In this document: positions 1 to 9,140 of the stretch, one piece after another
How positions within the stretch are numbered: the stretch's first letter is position 1
Layout of the letters: every line of letters starts with the position of its first letter
Source: Porphyromonas gingivicanis JCM 15907
Lineage (GTDB): Bacteria > Bacteroidota > Bacteroidia > Bacteroidales > Porphyromonadaceae
NCBI RefSeq assembly: GCF_000614585.1
Contig: NZ_BAKX01000006.1
Location: 52,770-116,769 of the forward strand
DNA length: 64,000 nucleotides
Direction: 5' to 3'
The notes under the pieces: generated by a model
Databases searched by the model: none
Seen by the model: only the letters and a program-made list of their open reading frames with translations
What the model was told of the DNA's origin: nothing
Position numbers and translations under genes: made by a program

Positions 1-1
1 T

Positions 2-127
2 ATTGCAGTGGGAAGAGAAGCAGGAAGTCCTAAATGGGGACTTTTCCTCATGGTGTACACATGTGTTCTAGCTTGGGTTGTTTCGTTTATCACCTATCAG
101 GGGGGCTCTCTACTGGGCTTCGGATAA
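2..127 (+). CDS. feoB: Ferrous iron transporter FeoB, C-terminal fragment
   Basis: Only the last 41 codons are inside the window; the gene enters from the left edge. The translated tail has the pattern of the final transmembrane helix of FeoB, with a tryptophan-glycine entry into a hydrophobic stretch (GLFLMVYTCVLAW) and the terminal signature VSFITYQGGSLLGFG before the TAA stop. FeoB is the GTP-dependent ferrous iron permease of the inner membrane. The call is supported by the next gene, a FeoB-associated Cys-rich protein 31 nt downstream. Nothing can be said here about the G domain, which lies outside the window. Confidence 0.85.
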   Translation: MAVGREAGSPKWGLFLMVYTCVLAWVVSFITYQGGSLLGFG

Positions 128-158
128 TGAATTAGACAAGTTTCTTTTCGGATAAAAT

Positions 159-332
159 ATGAATACTCTACTACAAAACATCATAGTGTACGCCATTGTA
201 GCCATTGCGATAATAGCCTCTTTGTTAGGGCTCTGGCGTATAGTACGCCCTCGTAAAAAGGGGGATGCTCCCTCCTCTCCCTGCTGTGGGTGCAAAGGTT
301 GTAGTGTATCTCCTCGTAAGAAAAAAGAATAG
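159..332 (+). CDS. FeoB-associated Cys-rich membrane protein
   Basis: A 57-residue protein. Residues 5-25 form one hydrophobic helix (NIIVYAIVAIAIIASLLGLW), followed by a basic stretch (RIVRPRKK), a cysteine cluster of the form CCGCKGC, and a basic tail (SPRKKKE). This architecture is that of the FeoB-associated Cys-rich membrane proteins that sit directly after feoB in many Bacteroidetes and Firmicutes. The role is not established; the cysteines could bind iron or serve a FeoC-like function, which is inference. The ATG is 31 nt after the feoB stop, so the two are probably co-transcribed. No clear terminator follows; the 205 nt up to 537 hold only a weak 6-bp hairpin near 374-392. Confidence 0.8.
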   Translation: MNTLLQNIIVYAIVAIAIIASLLGLWRIVRPRKKGDAPSSPCCGCKGCSVSPRKKKE

Positions 333-537
333 TCAGGGTGGCTATCATACAAGAGAGATTATTACATACATAGAACAACATATTACGTTGTTATTGACAT
401 TCAGGTTCTGCGACGTGGTTCTGTACACTCCTTTCGGCACTGGTCTCTATATCTTGAGATTACAGCATCCTGAAAAATCTGGTCAAGAGAATATTCTTAA
501 TGCTCCTTAATAGTCTTACAAGGGGAAAATAATAGCG

Positions 538-577
538 ACAAAAAAAGCTCCGCCACTTGATAAAAGTAGCGGAGCTT
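538..577 (-). terminator. Rho-independent terminator of rpsA
   Basis: The arms AAGCTCCGC (545-553) and GCGGAGCTT (569-577) form a perfect 9-bp stem. Read on the minus strand it is followed by a run of seven T. It lies 45 nt after the rpsA stop. Confidence 0.85.
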
Positions 578-622
578 ATCTTTAGAAGGTTTATACGAAA
601 TAACCTTTCTTAGAGTTTTGGA

Positions 623-2421
623 TTAGTTCTTGTCGTCCAAGCGTTCACGAAGAGCAGCTAACTCTCCCAAGTCACCAAGGGTAGCCTTCTCTGCAGGAGC
701 TTGAGCAGCAGCTTGTGAAGAGGCTTCACGAGACTGTTTCTTCTGTTCCTTCTCTGCACGAGCAGCATCACGTTGCTTATCTTCAAAAATACGGCTATGA
801 GAAACGATAATACGGTGCTTGTTCTTGTTGAACTCGAGTACCTTAAACTCTAACTTCTCATCAATTTGTGCCTTAGAACCATCTTCTTTAACGAGGTGCA
901 TTTGAGTAGCAAATCCTTCTACGCCATAAGGAAGAGCGATGATAGCACCCTTATCGGTAGATTCGATGATAGTTCCTTCGTGGATAGAACCTGTAGTAAA
1001 TACAGTTTCAAACACATCCCAAGGATTTTCTTCGGTTTGTTTGTGTCCGAGGCTGAGAGACGGTTATCCTTGTCGATTTCGAGTACTTCTACCTCAATAG
1101 GAGCACCGATCTCCGTAATTTCACTTGGGTGTTTAATTTTCTTGGTCCAAGAAAGATCGCTCAAGTGAATGAGACCATCTACCCCCTCTTCTACCTCTAC
1201 GAATACCCCAAAGTTAGTAAAGTTGCGCACCTTAGCTGTATGACGTGAACCCACAGGGAAGCGAGTTTCAATATCTTGCCATGGATCGGGCTTAAGTTGC
1301 TTCATACCGAGGCTCATCTTACGCTCTTCACGATCCAAAGTAAGGATAACAGCTTCTACTTCTTGACCTACCTTGAGGAAGTCTTGTGCGCTGCGGAGGT
1401 GCTGTGTCCAAGACATTTCTGATACGTGGATAAGCCCTTCGATACCAGGAGCTACCTCTACGAAAGCACCATAATCTGTGATCAACTCTACACGACCCTT
1501 AAGGATGTCGCCAGGAGCCAAGTTAGGATCCAAAGCATCCCATGGATTAGGAGTAAGTTGCTTGAGACCTAAAGCGATGCGGGTCTTTTCTTCATCGAAG
1601 TCAAGGATAACCACATTAATTTTTTGGTCTAATTGTACCACTTCACTGGGGTGAGAAACACGTTCCCAAGAGAGGTCGGTAATGTGGATAAGTCCGTCTA
1701 CACCGCCGAGGTCAACAAATACCCCAAAGTTAAGGAGGTTCTTAACCACCCCTTCGAGTACTTGTCCCTTTTCAAGTTTGCTGATAATATCACGTTTCTG
1801 TTGCTCCAACTCGGCCTCGATAAGTATCTTGTGCGATACGACAATGTTCTTTTGCTCATGATTTACTTTCACAATCTTGAACTCCATTGTCTTATCTACC
1901 AAGCTATCGTAGTCGCGGATGGGGCGAACATCGATTTGTGAACCGGGCAAGAAGGCTTCGATACCGAATACATCGACAATCATACCTCCCTTGGTGCGGC
2001 TCTTGATATAACCAAGGATTACTTCGTCCTTTTCGAGCGCCTCTGTTACACGCTCCCAAGAACGTTCTGCACGTGCCAAATAGTGAGAAAGCACGGGCTG
2101 TCCCATAGGACCTTCGGGAGAGATTACGAAAACCTCTACTTGATCGCCCACCTTGAGATCCTTGTTGTAACGAAACTCAGGATAGGGGATGCTACCAAGA
2201 GATTTGTAACCAACGTCTACAAGCACTTCGCGAGGTGTCTTGTCGTTGTATACAATCTCTTTAACGGTGCCCATTACCACTTCTTTTTCTTTGATGTTGC
2301 TAAGCGTTTCTTCGTACAAACGCTCTTGCTCTGCACGAGCATCTGAAGATAGGGTACTACCCTTTTCATACTGATCCCAATCAAAATCTGGATTAGGCAC
2401 TCTAAATTGATGATTGCTCAT
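623..2421 (-). CDS. rpsA: 30S ribosomal protein S1 (one frameshift)
   Basis: About 599 residues once a single frame break is repaired. Six S1-type OB-fold repeats can be read: about residues 48, 131, 220, 307 and 393 in the first frame, and the sixth (GSIHEGTIIESTDKG) after the break. The motif G-x-F-V-x-x-x-x-G-x-x-G-L-I-H recurs in repeats 3-5. The tail is low-complexity, rich in Ala, Gln and Lys. S1 binds mRNA on the 30S subunit, and in this phylum it carries much of the initiation load because Shine-Dalgarno sequences are rare. At about 1056-1063 the reading jumps from DKDNRLSAS to the expected RLSLGHKQTEENPWD; one missing base explains it. Because rpsA is essential I read this as a sequence error rather than a pseudogene. 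The gene has its own promoter and terminator. Confidence 0.93.
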
Positions 2422-2493
2422 CTGTTTTTCTTTTAAAAGTGAAACAATAAAATAATAACTCTCTATTCAGACAACCATGGTCCGAACAGAGAG

Positions 2494-2523
2494 CAAAGAT
2501 ACAACTACTTTTTGTACCAACAA
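2494..2523 (-). promoter_or_regulatory. Bacteroidetes-type promoter of rpsA
   Basis: On the minus strand, TTG (2523-2521), exactly 19 nt, then TATCTTTG (2501-2494), matching the -33/-7 consensus TTG...TAnnTTTG. It leaves a leader of roughly 65 nt before the rpsA ATG. Confidence 0.75.
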
Positions 2524-2605
2524 GTATTTGACAACTACAACATAATGAAAGAGAGCGACTTCTTAAGCCAATACAAAGGCTCTACCCCTCCACGCATAAG
2601 AACTC

Positions 2606-4129
2606 CTAATCAGAGTTCTGTATAAGATTCTTACGAATACGCTCAATGAGAAGCGAAGCTCGGGTAGGAGGAGCGTCGGGAAGGTCATGCTGAGAAACGA
2701 CTAATAGAATATCTCCGATATGCAGTTTTAAGGCACCTTTGGGTACGATAAATCGGTTCTTACGTCGCACCAAGATGACCAATTCTCCCTCATGCAGAGC
2801 AAGTTTCTTCAGCTCATCTCCTCCCTCAAGCATCTGAGCATTGACCTCTCTCTCCTCCATCACAGTACCCATCTCTTCGGGCATCTCAACCCCCATAAAG
2901 TTTCCCTCTGGGGGAGCAGGTGTAGAGAGCTTGAAGAGGCGAGCCACGGGAGTGATGGTCATACCTTGGATAAGCAGAGAAAGCAACGTTATAATAAAGA
3001 CGATACTAAATATATGATTACCCTCTGAGACGCCATTAACAACAGGATAGGTCGCAAAGATGATAGGAGCTGCCCCTCTGAGTCCCACCCATGAGAGAAA
3101 AGCCTTGCCCTTCATGGAAAGTTTGCGAAAAGGGAGTAGCGACAAATGACAAGCCAACGGACGACCCAGAAACATCATAAAGAGTGCCACCAATACAGAG
3201 AGCAAAAGCACCTCGGGCATCTCATGCGGATTAACCAGCAAGCCTAATATCAAAAAGAGTATAATCTGCACTAACCAAGTGATACCATCGAAAAAGTGAT
3301 TGACCGCACTCCGCTGTTGCAATCGAGTATTGCCCGCTATAATCCCCGCTATATAAACGGCAAGATAACCATTACCCTGCAAGATATTAGCTATAGAAAA
3401 TGTAAAAAAGAGGAGCGATAGTAGGAGAATAGGATAGAGCATCCTATTGGATATATTAATGCGATTGATGAGCCAAACGGCACAGTAACCCAAGAAGATA
3501 CCTACTGCCGCCCCGACAATGAACTGAAATGCGAAATGAAGTAAGAAATGTCCAAAGTTGAGCGAAGAGTTGTTGATATACTCAATAAGCACGATGGTGA
3601 GCATATATGCCATAGGGTCATTACTACCACTCTCCAACTCCAACATTGGCTTAAGGTTCTCTTTGAGATGTACTCTCTGCGAACGGAGTATAGCAAACAC
3701 CGAGGCAGAGTCGGTACTCGACATCGTAGCAGCCAATAGGAGAGAGAGAGGTAAACTAAAAACTACCCCCATCCCAGGAGAGAAATAGTTCGTCACACCA
3801 TAGATAAAGAGTCCTGTAAAAAGAGTTGTTAGCAGTACCCCCAAAGTAGAAAGACAGATACCAGGCAGGAGGATAGGGCGTATCTCTTTCATCTTCGTGT
3901 CCATTCCCCCCGTAAAGAGGATAATAGAGAGCGCCACCATACCTATATTCTGTGTCATCTTAGCATCCTCAAAGCGCAGTCCTAAACCATCGACTCCAAA
4001 AAGCATTCCCGTAAAGAGGAAGAGCAAAAGAGCTGGTATGCCGAAACGAGCCCCCACCTTACCGATGAGAATACCGACGAAGACAATAACAGAAAATATT
4101 AAAATAAAAGTCTCTACACTAAATACCAT
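2606..4129 (-). CDS. Potassium/proton antiporter, NhaP2/CvrA type
   Basis: A 507-residue inner-membrane protein with about twelve hydrophobic segments in residues 1-400, belonging to the CPA1 cation/proton antiporters. The ion-site motifs STDSASVFA and ESGSNDPMAY are present in the expected order. The C-terminal 100 residues form a soluble domain ending ALKLHIGDILLVVS, a TrkA-C (RCK-C) fold typical of the NhaP2/CvrA K+/H+ branch. The family exchanges K+ or Na+ for protons and helps set cytoplasmic ion balance; which ion is used cannot be read from the sequence. It lies 184 nt downstream of the rpsA start on the same strand and is probably monocistronic. Confidence 0.85.
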   Translation of the reverse strand: MVFSVETFILIFSVIVFVGILIGKVGARFGIPALLLFLFTGMLFGVDGLGLRFEDAKMTQNIGMVALSIILFTGGMDTKMKEIRPILLPGICLSTLGVLLTTLFTGLFIYGVTNYFSPGMGVVFSLPLSLLLAATMSSTDSASVFAILRSQRVHLKENLKPMLELESGSNDPMAYMLTIVLIEYINNSSLNFGHFLLHFAFQFIVGAAVGIFLGYCAVWLINRINISNRMLYPILLLSLLFFTFSIANILQGNGYLAVYIAGIIAGNTRLQQRSAVNHFFDGITWLVQIILFLILGLLVNPHEMPEVLLLSVLVALFMMFLGRPLACHLSLLPFRKLSMKGKAFLSWVGLRGAAPIIFATYPVVNGVSEGNHIFSIVFIITLLSLLIQGMTITPVARLFKLSTPAPPEGNFMGVEMPEEMGTVMEEREVNAQMLEGGDELKKLALHEGELVILVRRKNRFIVPKGALKLHIGDILLVVSQHDLPDAPPTRASLLIERIRKNLIQNSD

Positions 4130-4398
4130 ACGCTTGCCAAAATGCCATCATTCTATCCTACACAGCCCCAGAGAGAGGAGATTCTCTCCTCTTTTTCTCA
4201 ACTTAGGCATAACCGGATGTGTCGTAAAAATATACCCGAAGATACAAAAATGTACACTAAGAACACCTCTTATAACAGGAAAATCTTCTCTAAAGAGAGT
4301 CCTAAAACTTTAAAGGAAGAATGGGTAAAGAGCCTACAAAAGCAGGTAACAGGGGCAAATATGTAGCTCTACACAAGAGAGCCTTCGGCACAAAAAAC

Positions 4399-4482
4399 AA
4401 AAGGATTAATGGTTTCGAGAAAAAGGTACGTAGGTTTCAAGGGTTAGCACAGATACTTTTCAGCATTACCATTAACCTTTCA
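4399..4482 (+). repeat. Dispersed palindromic element, copy 1
   Basis: An element of about 84 bp with near-perfect terminal inverted repeats: AAAGGATTAATGGT at the left and ACCATTAACCTTT at the right. It aligns almost without gaps to 14499-14583; shared internal blocks are CGTAGGTTTC and CACAGATACTTTTC. It is the main recognisable content of the 485-nt gap between the antiporter and the small secreted protein (4130-4614). No target-site duplication is obvious and it encodes no protein. Confidence 0.7.
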
Positions 4483-4614
4483 TGGGTACAATACAACGAC
4501 GTATTGTTGGAAGTATCTAAGATGTTCTCTTTTTCTTCCGGATAGTTTTACTTTGCTGTTTCTGCACATACCTCCAAACCTTAAGAGGGAGTAATTCTTC
4601 ATTATCGTGAGGTC

Positions 4615-5108
4615 TCAATCGTTGATAGGTTGCTTGGCAGCTTCGAAAGTTGTTGGCACTGGTATCCAGTGCATTCCCCCCTCGAAGTTAGGGACAAGTT
4701 CCCATAAAAACCAATTGTCTAAAAACTCCGCTTGAAAAACCTCCTGACCAATACTATCTTCGCAAAAGTGAGCTACAGCCGATAGTTCAGAATAACTCTT
4801 ACTGCCTTCTTGAGCATCTGCCTTTTTCGATATATATACCCTTTTATAACGGTAATACAAAGTAAACTTAACCCCCATTGACAGAAACTCCTCATTATCT
4901 ATTCTGGAACCCCAAAAAAACTCCAGATTGGTGGGGGCATAGAGAGCAACATGAGTCAAATATATTTCCCTATTGGCTCTTTTTTCAATACCACCTCTAT
5001 ACCATCTTCTACAAATAGGGGTGTAGGTTTTTCTGTTTGCGCCATAGCCATAAAGGAAGTAGTTAGCCCTATGATTATAAGAGCCCATATTATTGTTTTA
5101 CTCTTCAT
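4615..5108 (-). CDS. Small secreted protein of unknown function (one frameshift)
   Basis: About 164 residues after repairing one break. The ATG at 5108-5106 opens a clear signal peptide (MKSKTIIWALIIIGLTT... ending SFMAMAQ), then a mature part that begins TEKPTPLFVEDGIEVVLKK. At about 4964-4966 the frame must change; adding one T to ATATATTTG gives ...GKYILTHVALYAP and reads through to the stop at 4615. The mature protein is rich in aromatic residues (NLEFFWG, YYRYKRVY, NWFLWELVP). I do not recognise the family. It is probably periplasmic or surface exposed. It has no operon partner on this strand. Confidence 0.6.
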
Positions 5109-5261
5109 ACATATATATAAGTGTTCTCTCATTCATCTTGGCAATGCGTTGTATAGCGATAAGAGATTGACAAAAGAGGGGGTCGCTTTCGCTTTACACT
5201 GTGCTTTTCCTTTGAAGTTCTTTTAGCATTTGACAACTAGCTCACGAAATATCAAGAGTGT

Positions 5262-5296
5262 AGCCCCGACGAAATTAGCTTTTTATCGGGGCTTTT
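5262..5296. terminator. Hairpin between convergent or tandem units
   Basis: AGCCCCGA (5262-5269) pairs with TCGGGGCT (5286-5293); four T follow on the plus strand. It sits 58 nt past the stop of the leftward export locus, so it may end that transcript, although the T-run lies on the other strand. Confidence 0.5.
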
Positions 5297-5354
5297 GCAA
5301 CGGACACTCTTCTATTATTTTATTATTGGTCAGGGGGCAACTGACAACCACAAC

Positions 5355-6616
5355 TTAGAAACTATACTTGGCTTTCATCCACACTCCCGTATTCCCTTTG
5401 TATTGACTGAACAAACCCTCCTTGCCGCCCAACCAATCAAATCCCATAGAGAGTCGTATCTGGTCATTAAGAGCATAATCAGCCGTAAAGCGACTGAACC
5501 ATCCCTTATAATGGAAGTCATAGTAGGTAAAGTTGGAGAGCTGTAAACTCTGCTCAAAAAGTTTCTTAGAGATGTAGAGTGTGGCAAGAGCTGTATGTCG
5601 GGGTTGAGCTATTTGAGGCTGATAATTAAAAATAGTCTCGCTGGAAAACTGTGCCATCACGAGCCAATCTTTCGGAGCATACCAATCTACTCCCAACAAC
5701 CAATTTATCGTATTAAATCCTCTCTGCTCAAGAAGATAGTGCTCAGGGGCATAGCTAAAATACTTATCCAGATTAAGAGCTACCTCCCCCCTCAGTACGA
5801 AAGCGCCAATGGGTTTAGAAACATCGCCCCCGACAAAACCCATACGATAGTAGTGCGGGGTTATTACCAACCCTTTGGGCGAGGGGATATAGTGTAGTGT
5901 GGGCATCTTATTCCAAGTATATAGCCTGATAGGGAAAAATCGACCCCCGGTAATGTAAAGCTAAGTCGCCCGCCATACTCCATGTTCTTCAGTTGAAATT
6001 TGGGCATACTTCGGCTATCGCTCCAAATAAGAGAGTACTTAGACTCCTTGGGCAAGATAGACCACGGATTATTGGCATCGGTAGGCAATACATACCCTTG
6101 GAACGTGGGGACGAGGAGCAACTCAAGTTTCATCTTATCGTTGAAAGCAAAAAAGCGAAGAGCATCGACCGACATACGGATATCATCGTAATCTTGTGCC
6201 AAAAACTCGGTCATATCCATCGGAGAAACTAAATCCGTGATGCGCAACCCATCTGCCATACCCCAAATAACCAGTTGTCGCCCTAAACGAAAGCCCCAAT
6301 GGTCTGCCCTGTGGTCTAAGTAAGCTTCGCGCAATTCAACCCCCGAACGCTCTTTTAAGAGGGCATTGTGAGTAGCATTAAAAGAGGCGAAAAGGGTCGA
6401 AGCGCCAAACATTTTCTCCACCTCTGCCCGTACTCGTGTGCGAGAAGTGAGCAACTGATGAGGGCTTTGCACCTGCACCGCATGATAGGTATCTACAAAG
6501 CCTTTTACCTGCCAAGAGGAGTTCACCTCCTCTTGACTGTAAAGGTTTTGCGTCCATACGGCAAGGAAAAGCAAAAAGCCCCCTCTACCTATTAAGCTGA
6601 ATATCCTTTTCATCAA
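5355..6616 (-). CDS. Outer-membrane beta-barrel protein, DUF1302-like (one frameshift)
   Basis: About 420 residues after repairing one break. An N-terminal signal peptide ([20 protein letters not shown]...NLYSQ) is followed by alternating hydrophobic and polar strands ending in an aromatic C-terminal residue (WMKAKYSF), the hallmark of an outer-membrane barrel. The segment [25 protein letters not shown] resembles the conserved core of DUF1302-type proteins, which pair with MMPL/RND exporters and LolA-like carriers in other Gram-negatives. The break lies at about 5906-5910 (GYILGIR against [12 protein letters not shown]); one extra A restores the frame. The start overlaps the stop of the upstream LolA-like gene by 4 nt, so they are translationally coupled. 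It is probably the outer-membrane exit of the locus, which is inference from context. Confidence 0.65.
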
Positions 6617-7395
6617 AGCCGTCCCTTCTCTAATGTAGTTACATTAAACTTAGACTCTTCCAGCGGAAGGTTGTACTTCGGATTCTTTATCTCCAAAATA
6701 GTCTGATGCCCCGACTGTACATTCTTCATGTGTAGCTTCTGCGCCACCCAGTAACCCTCTACGTTGGAGATGAGAGAGAGTTCAAGCAAGCGATGTAGCT
6801 TACCCATCTTATCGTAATATTCGACCTTTACGGGTATCAAACAGTCTTTGCGTATCCAAGCTATTTTCTTTGAGTAAATCGACCGTTTATCCACTGGTAT
6901 CGACTCCAGTTTCCAGCATCTATGCCCTTGATACTCTTCCTCTCCTAAGAGGGTATGCACATCTTCATCCACATTACGCTGCCCCATATCGTCGTACGTA
7001 AAGTCGCTCCCCATGAAATACTCCGTTTTGGCAGAGCTTCCACTAATACGCCTTGTCTTCTTCATAGCGGGGAGATAGAGCCATTTATCATCATCCTTCT
7101 TCGGGTCTTCATAGTCCCAAGTGAGAAAACCTGTACCCTTTACGTCGCTGGGGAATTGGAAAAACATGATGCTCTTTCGATCCTTTTTATCCTTTCCCGT
7201 GTCGATGGAGTACGAAGTGAGTTTGCGCTCTCGCACGCTACCACGCTTGTTGATAAGTTGCATAACCAACTCCGACTGTCGGGTATCTCCGTCGGGACGA
7301 TCTTTTACCTTCTGGGCTATCTCTCTACCTGTCTGTGCCCAACCCGTTATAGCAACGAGCGATGCTATCAAAATGATTTCAACTATCTTTTTCAT
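6613..7395 (-). CDS. LolA-like outer-membrane lipoprotein-sorting protein
   Basis: A 260-residue periplasmic protein. Residues 1-20 are a signal peptide ([20 protein letters not shown]). The mature part has the features of the LolA/LolB-like family found beside RND exporters: an early [20 protein letters not shown] strand pair, the [16 protein letters not shown] motif, and the core [10 protein letters not shown]. The fold is an open half-barrel that carries lipophilic molecules. The gene lies between two ABC half-transporters and an outer-membrane barrel, so it is the natural shuttle across the periplasm for this locus. It is distinct from housekeeping LolA, which acts with LolCDE. The stop overlaps the barrel gene start by 4 nt. 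Confidence 0.8.
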   Translation of the reverse strand: MKKIVEIILIASLVAITGWAQTGREIAQKVKDRPDGDTRQSELVMQLINKRGSVRERKLTSYSIDTGKDKKDRKSIMFFQFPSDVKGTGFLTWDYEDPKKDDDKWLYLPAMKKTRRISGSSAKTEYFMGSDFTYDDMGQRNVDEDVHTLLGEEEYQGHRCWKLESIPVDKRSIYSKKIAWIRKDCLIPVKVEYYDKMGKLHRLLELSLISNVEGYWVAQKLHMKNVQSGHQTILEIKNPKYNLPLEESKFNVTTLEKGRL

Positions 7396-7415
7396 TGTAT
7401 AATCTCCTTTCCTAT

Positions 7416-9140
7416 TTATTGTACTTGACTCTCTATCATTTTCACATAAGTGGGCGATTGCTGCATTAGCTCCTCATCGGTGCCCATTGCTTTTATTTTA
7501 CCTTCTTCTAAGAGTACTATTTGGTCGGCACTTCTAATGGTTCTCATTCTATGGGCTATTACAATGACCGTTTTCTCTTTGAGAAGTTCCGAAAGAGCAT
7601 CCTGTATGAGGCTCTCATTCTCTACATCGAGAGAGGCAGTAGCTTCATCTAACAAGATGATAGGAGCATCTTTAAGAATGGCTCTTGCTATCGAAAGTCG
7701 CTGACGCTCGCCTCCAGAGAGTCGCTCTCCATTCTCTCCAATCATAGTTTCTATACCCTCTGGCATCCTATCAATAAACTCATCACATCGAGCAATTCGA
7801 GCGGCTCGAAGTATCTCTTCATCGGTCGCCCCCTTTTTCCCTATGCGTATATTATCCTTGATACTTGCGTTAAAGAGTACTACATCTTGAAAAACTATCG
7901 AATAGTATTGCAGAAGCGCTTCGGGATCTACTTGGGCAATATCTTGCCCTCCCAATAGAATTTGACCCATTTGAATATCCCAAAAACGGGCAGCAAGTTT
8001 GGCAAGCGTCGTTTTTCCACTACCCGAAGGGCCGATAAGAGCTGTTACAGCACCCTGACGAGCCGTGAAACTAACTCCTTTGATTACCGAATACTCTTCG
8101 TAGCCAAACTCTACGTCCTTGAACTCTATGTTATAATTATCAACCCGCATTTCCTTTTTACCCGTTTGAATGGGCATCGTCTTTATCTCCTTAATGCGAG
8201 CCACAACTCCATCGAGCATCACAATCATCGTCATAAAAGAGATAAGTCCCTCAATAGGAAGATAGATACTCATCGTAAGCATTAAGTAAGCTATATAAAC
8301 CAAAACATCTATCTCACCCGCCATAAGCATATAAGCCCCCAAAATAGCAACGGTAACGATGCCCAACTTCATCAGTATAGCCGAAAAAGAAAGAGTAACG
8401 CTCGAAACAAACTCAGCTTTTACCTTGACACGAGTGCAAGCGTCCAGCTTCTCGTAAAAACCGTCCAATGCTTTTTCTTCTAAGTTGTAGGATTTTATCT
8501 CTTGTATTTGATCTATTTTCTCCTGTAAATCTTTGACAACCTCTCGGTTGCTTTGCACCCAATGATTAACCTCTTTGCGCTCTCTCTTCTTGGCAAGGAA
8601 AGCTATGAGTAAAGCTATGGGGATTACCCATAGAGCTGCAAGCCCCAGTTTCCAGTTATAAGAGAGTATCATCACGGAGATAAGCGTAGTAGATATAATA
8701 GTAGCGTAGAGATGAGGTACAGCATGTGAGAATATCTGCTCATATAGAGAGAGGTCTCCCATCATAGTAGTGGCGAGGTCTGCTATATCTCTTTTTCCAA
8801 AGTAAGAGAGAGGGAGGCTCTTTAAGCGATTGGCTATATCTATTCTGAGATTGGCACTTTCGTTGTACACATTGTCGTAAAGGCGGATATAATCCCATCT
8901 TGCCACTATAAACATTACAAGAAACATGACCAGAATAACAACTATATAGTCCACAAGGCTAAGGTGTGCCAAGCGACTCTCCTCTCCAAATCCTCCCAGA
9001 TATTGGAAGAGAAAGGTAAAACCAATAATCGGAGGGAACAATTTGGTCAAGTTGACAACCGTATGTGAGAGAATAGACTTTTGTAAATTTCTGACCCCTC
9101 TTTCCGACATAGCGTACTTCTTTTTCAAATACTTATTCAT
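7416..9140 (-). CDS. ABC exporter half-transporter (permease-ATPase), second of pair
   Basis: A 574-residue protein with an N-terminal six-helix membrane domain (about residues 25-300) fused to a nucleotide-binding domain. Walker A is GPSGSGKTT (about 370-378), the signature [10 protein letters not shown] is near 474, Walker B with catalytic Glu is [11 protein letters not shown] (about 495-505), and the switch His is in IAHRMRT. It overlaps the upstream half-transporter by 8 nt, so the two are almost certainly translated together and form a heterodimer. Both ATPase sites look intact. The substrate cannot be read from the sequence; the LolA-like and MMPL neighbours favour a lipid or other hydrophobic compound. 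The paired exporter-fold arrangement also occurs in siderophore importers (YbtPQ, IrtAB), a real alternative. Confidence 0.85.
   Translation of the reverse strand: MNKYLKKKYAMSERGVRNLQKSILSHTVVNLTKLFPPIIGFTFLFQYLGGFGEESRLAHLSLVDYIVVILVMFLVMFIVARWDYIRLYDNVYNESANLRIDIANRLKSLPLSYFGKRDIADLATTMMGDLSLYEQIFSHAVPHLYATIISTTLISVMILSYNWKLGLAALWVIPIALLIAFLAKKRERKEVNHWVQSNREVVKDLQEKIDQIQEIKSYNLEEKALDGFYEKLDACTRVKVKAEFVSSVTLSFSAILMKLGIVTVAILGAYMLMAGEIDVLVYIAYLMLTMSIYLPIEGLISFMTMIVMLDGVVARIKEIKTMPIQTGKKEMRVDNYNIEFKDVEFGYEEYSVIKGVSFTARQGAVTALIGPSGSGKTTLAKLAARFWDIQMGQILLGGQDIAQVDPEALLQYYSIVFQDVVLFNASIKDNIRIGKKGATDEEILRAARIARCDEFIDRMPEGIETMIGENGERLSGGERQRLSIARAILKDAPIILLDEATASLDVENESLIQDALSELLKEKTVIVIAHRMRTIRSADQIVLLEEGKIKAMGTDEELMQQSPTYVKMIESQVQ

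Noticed and set aside
623..1015. A separate small S1-domain protein downstream of rpsA
   Set aside because: It is the sixth S1 repeat of rpsA in another frame; the join matches the conserved sequence with one base restored.
4171..4197. A plus-strand terminator (AGAGGAGA, loop of 3, TCTCCTCT, T-run)
   Set aside because: No rightward gene or promoter precedes it and the loop is minimal; likely chance in purine-rich sequence.
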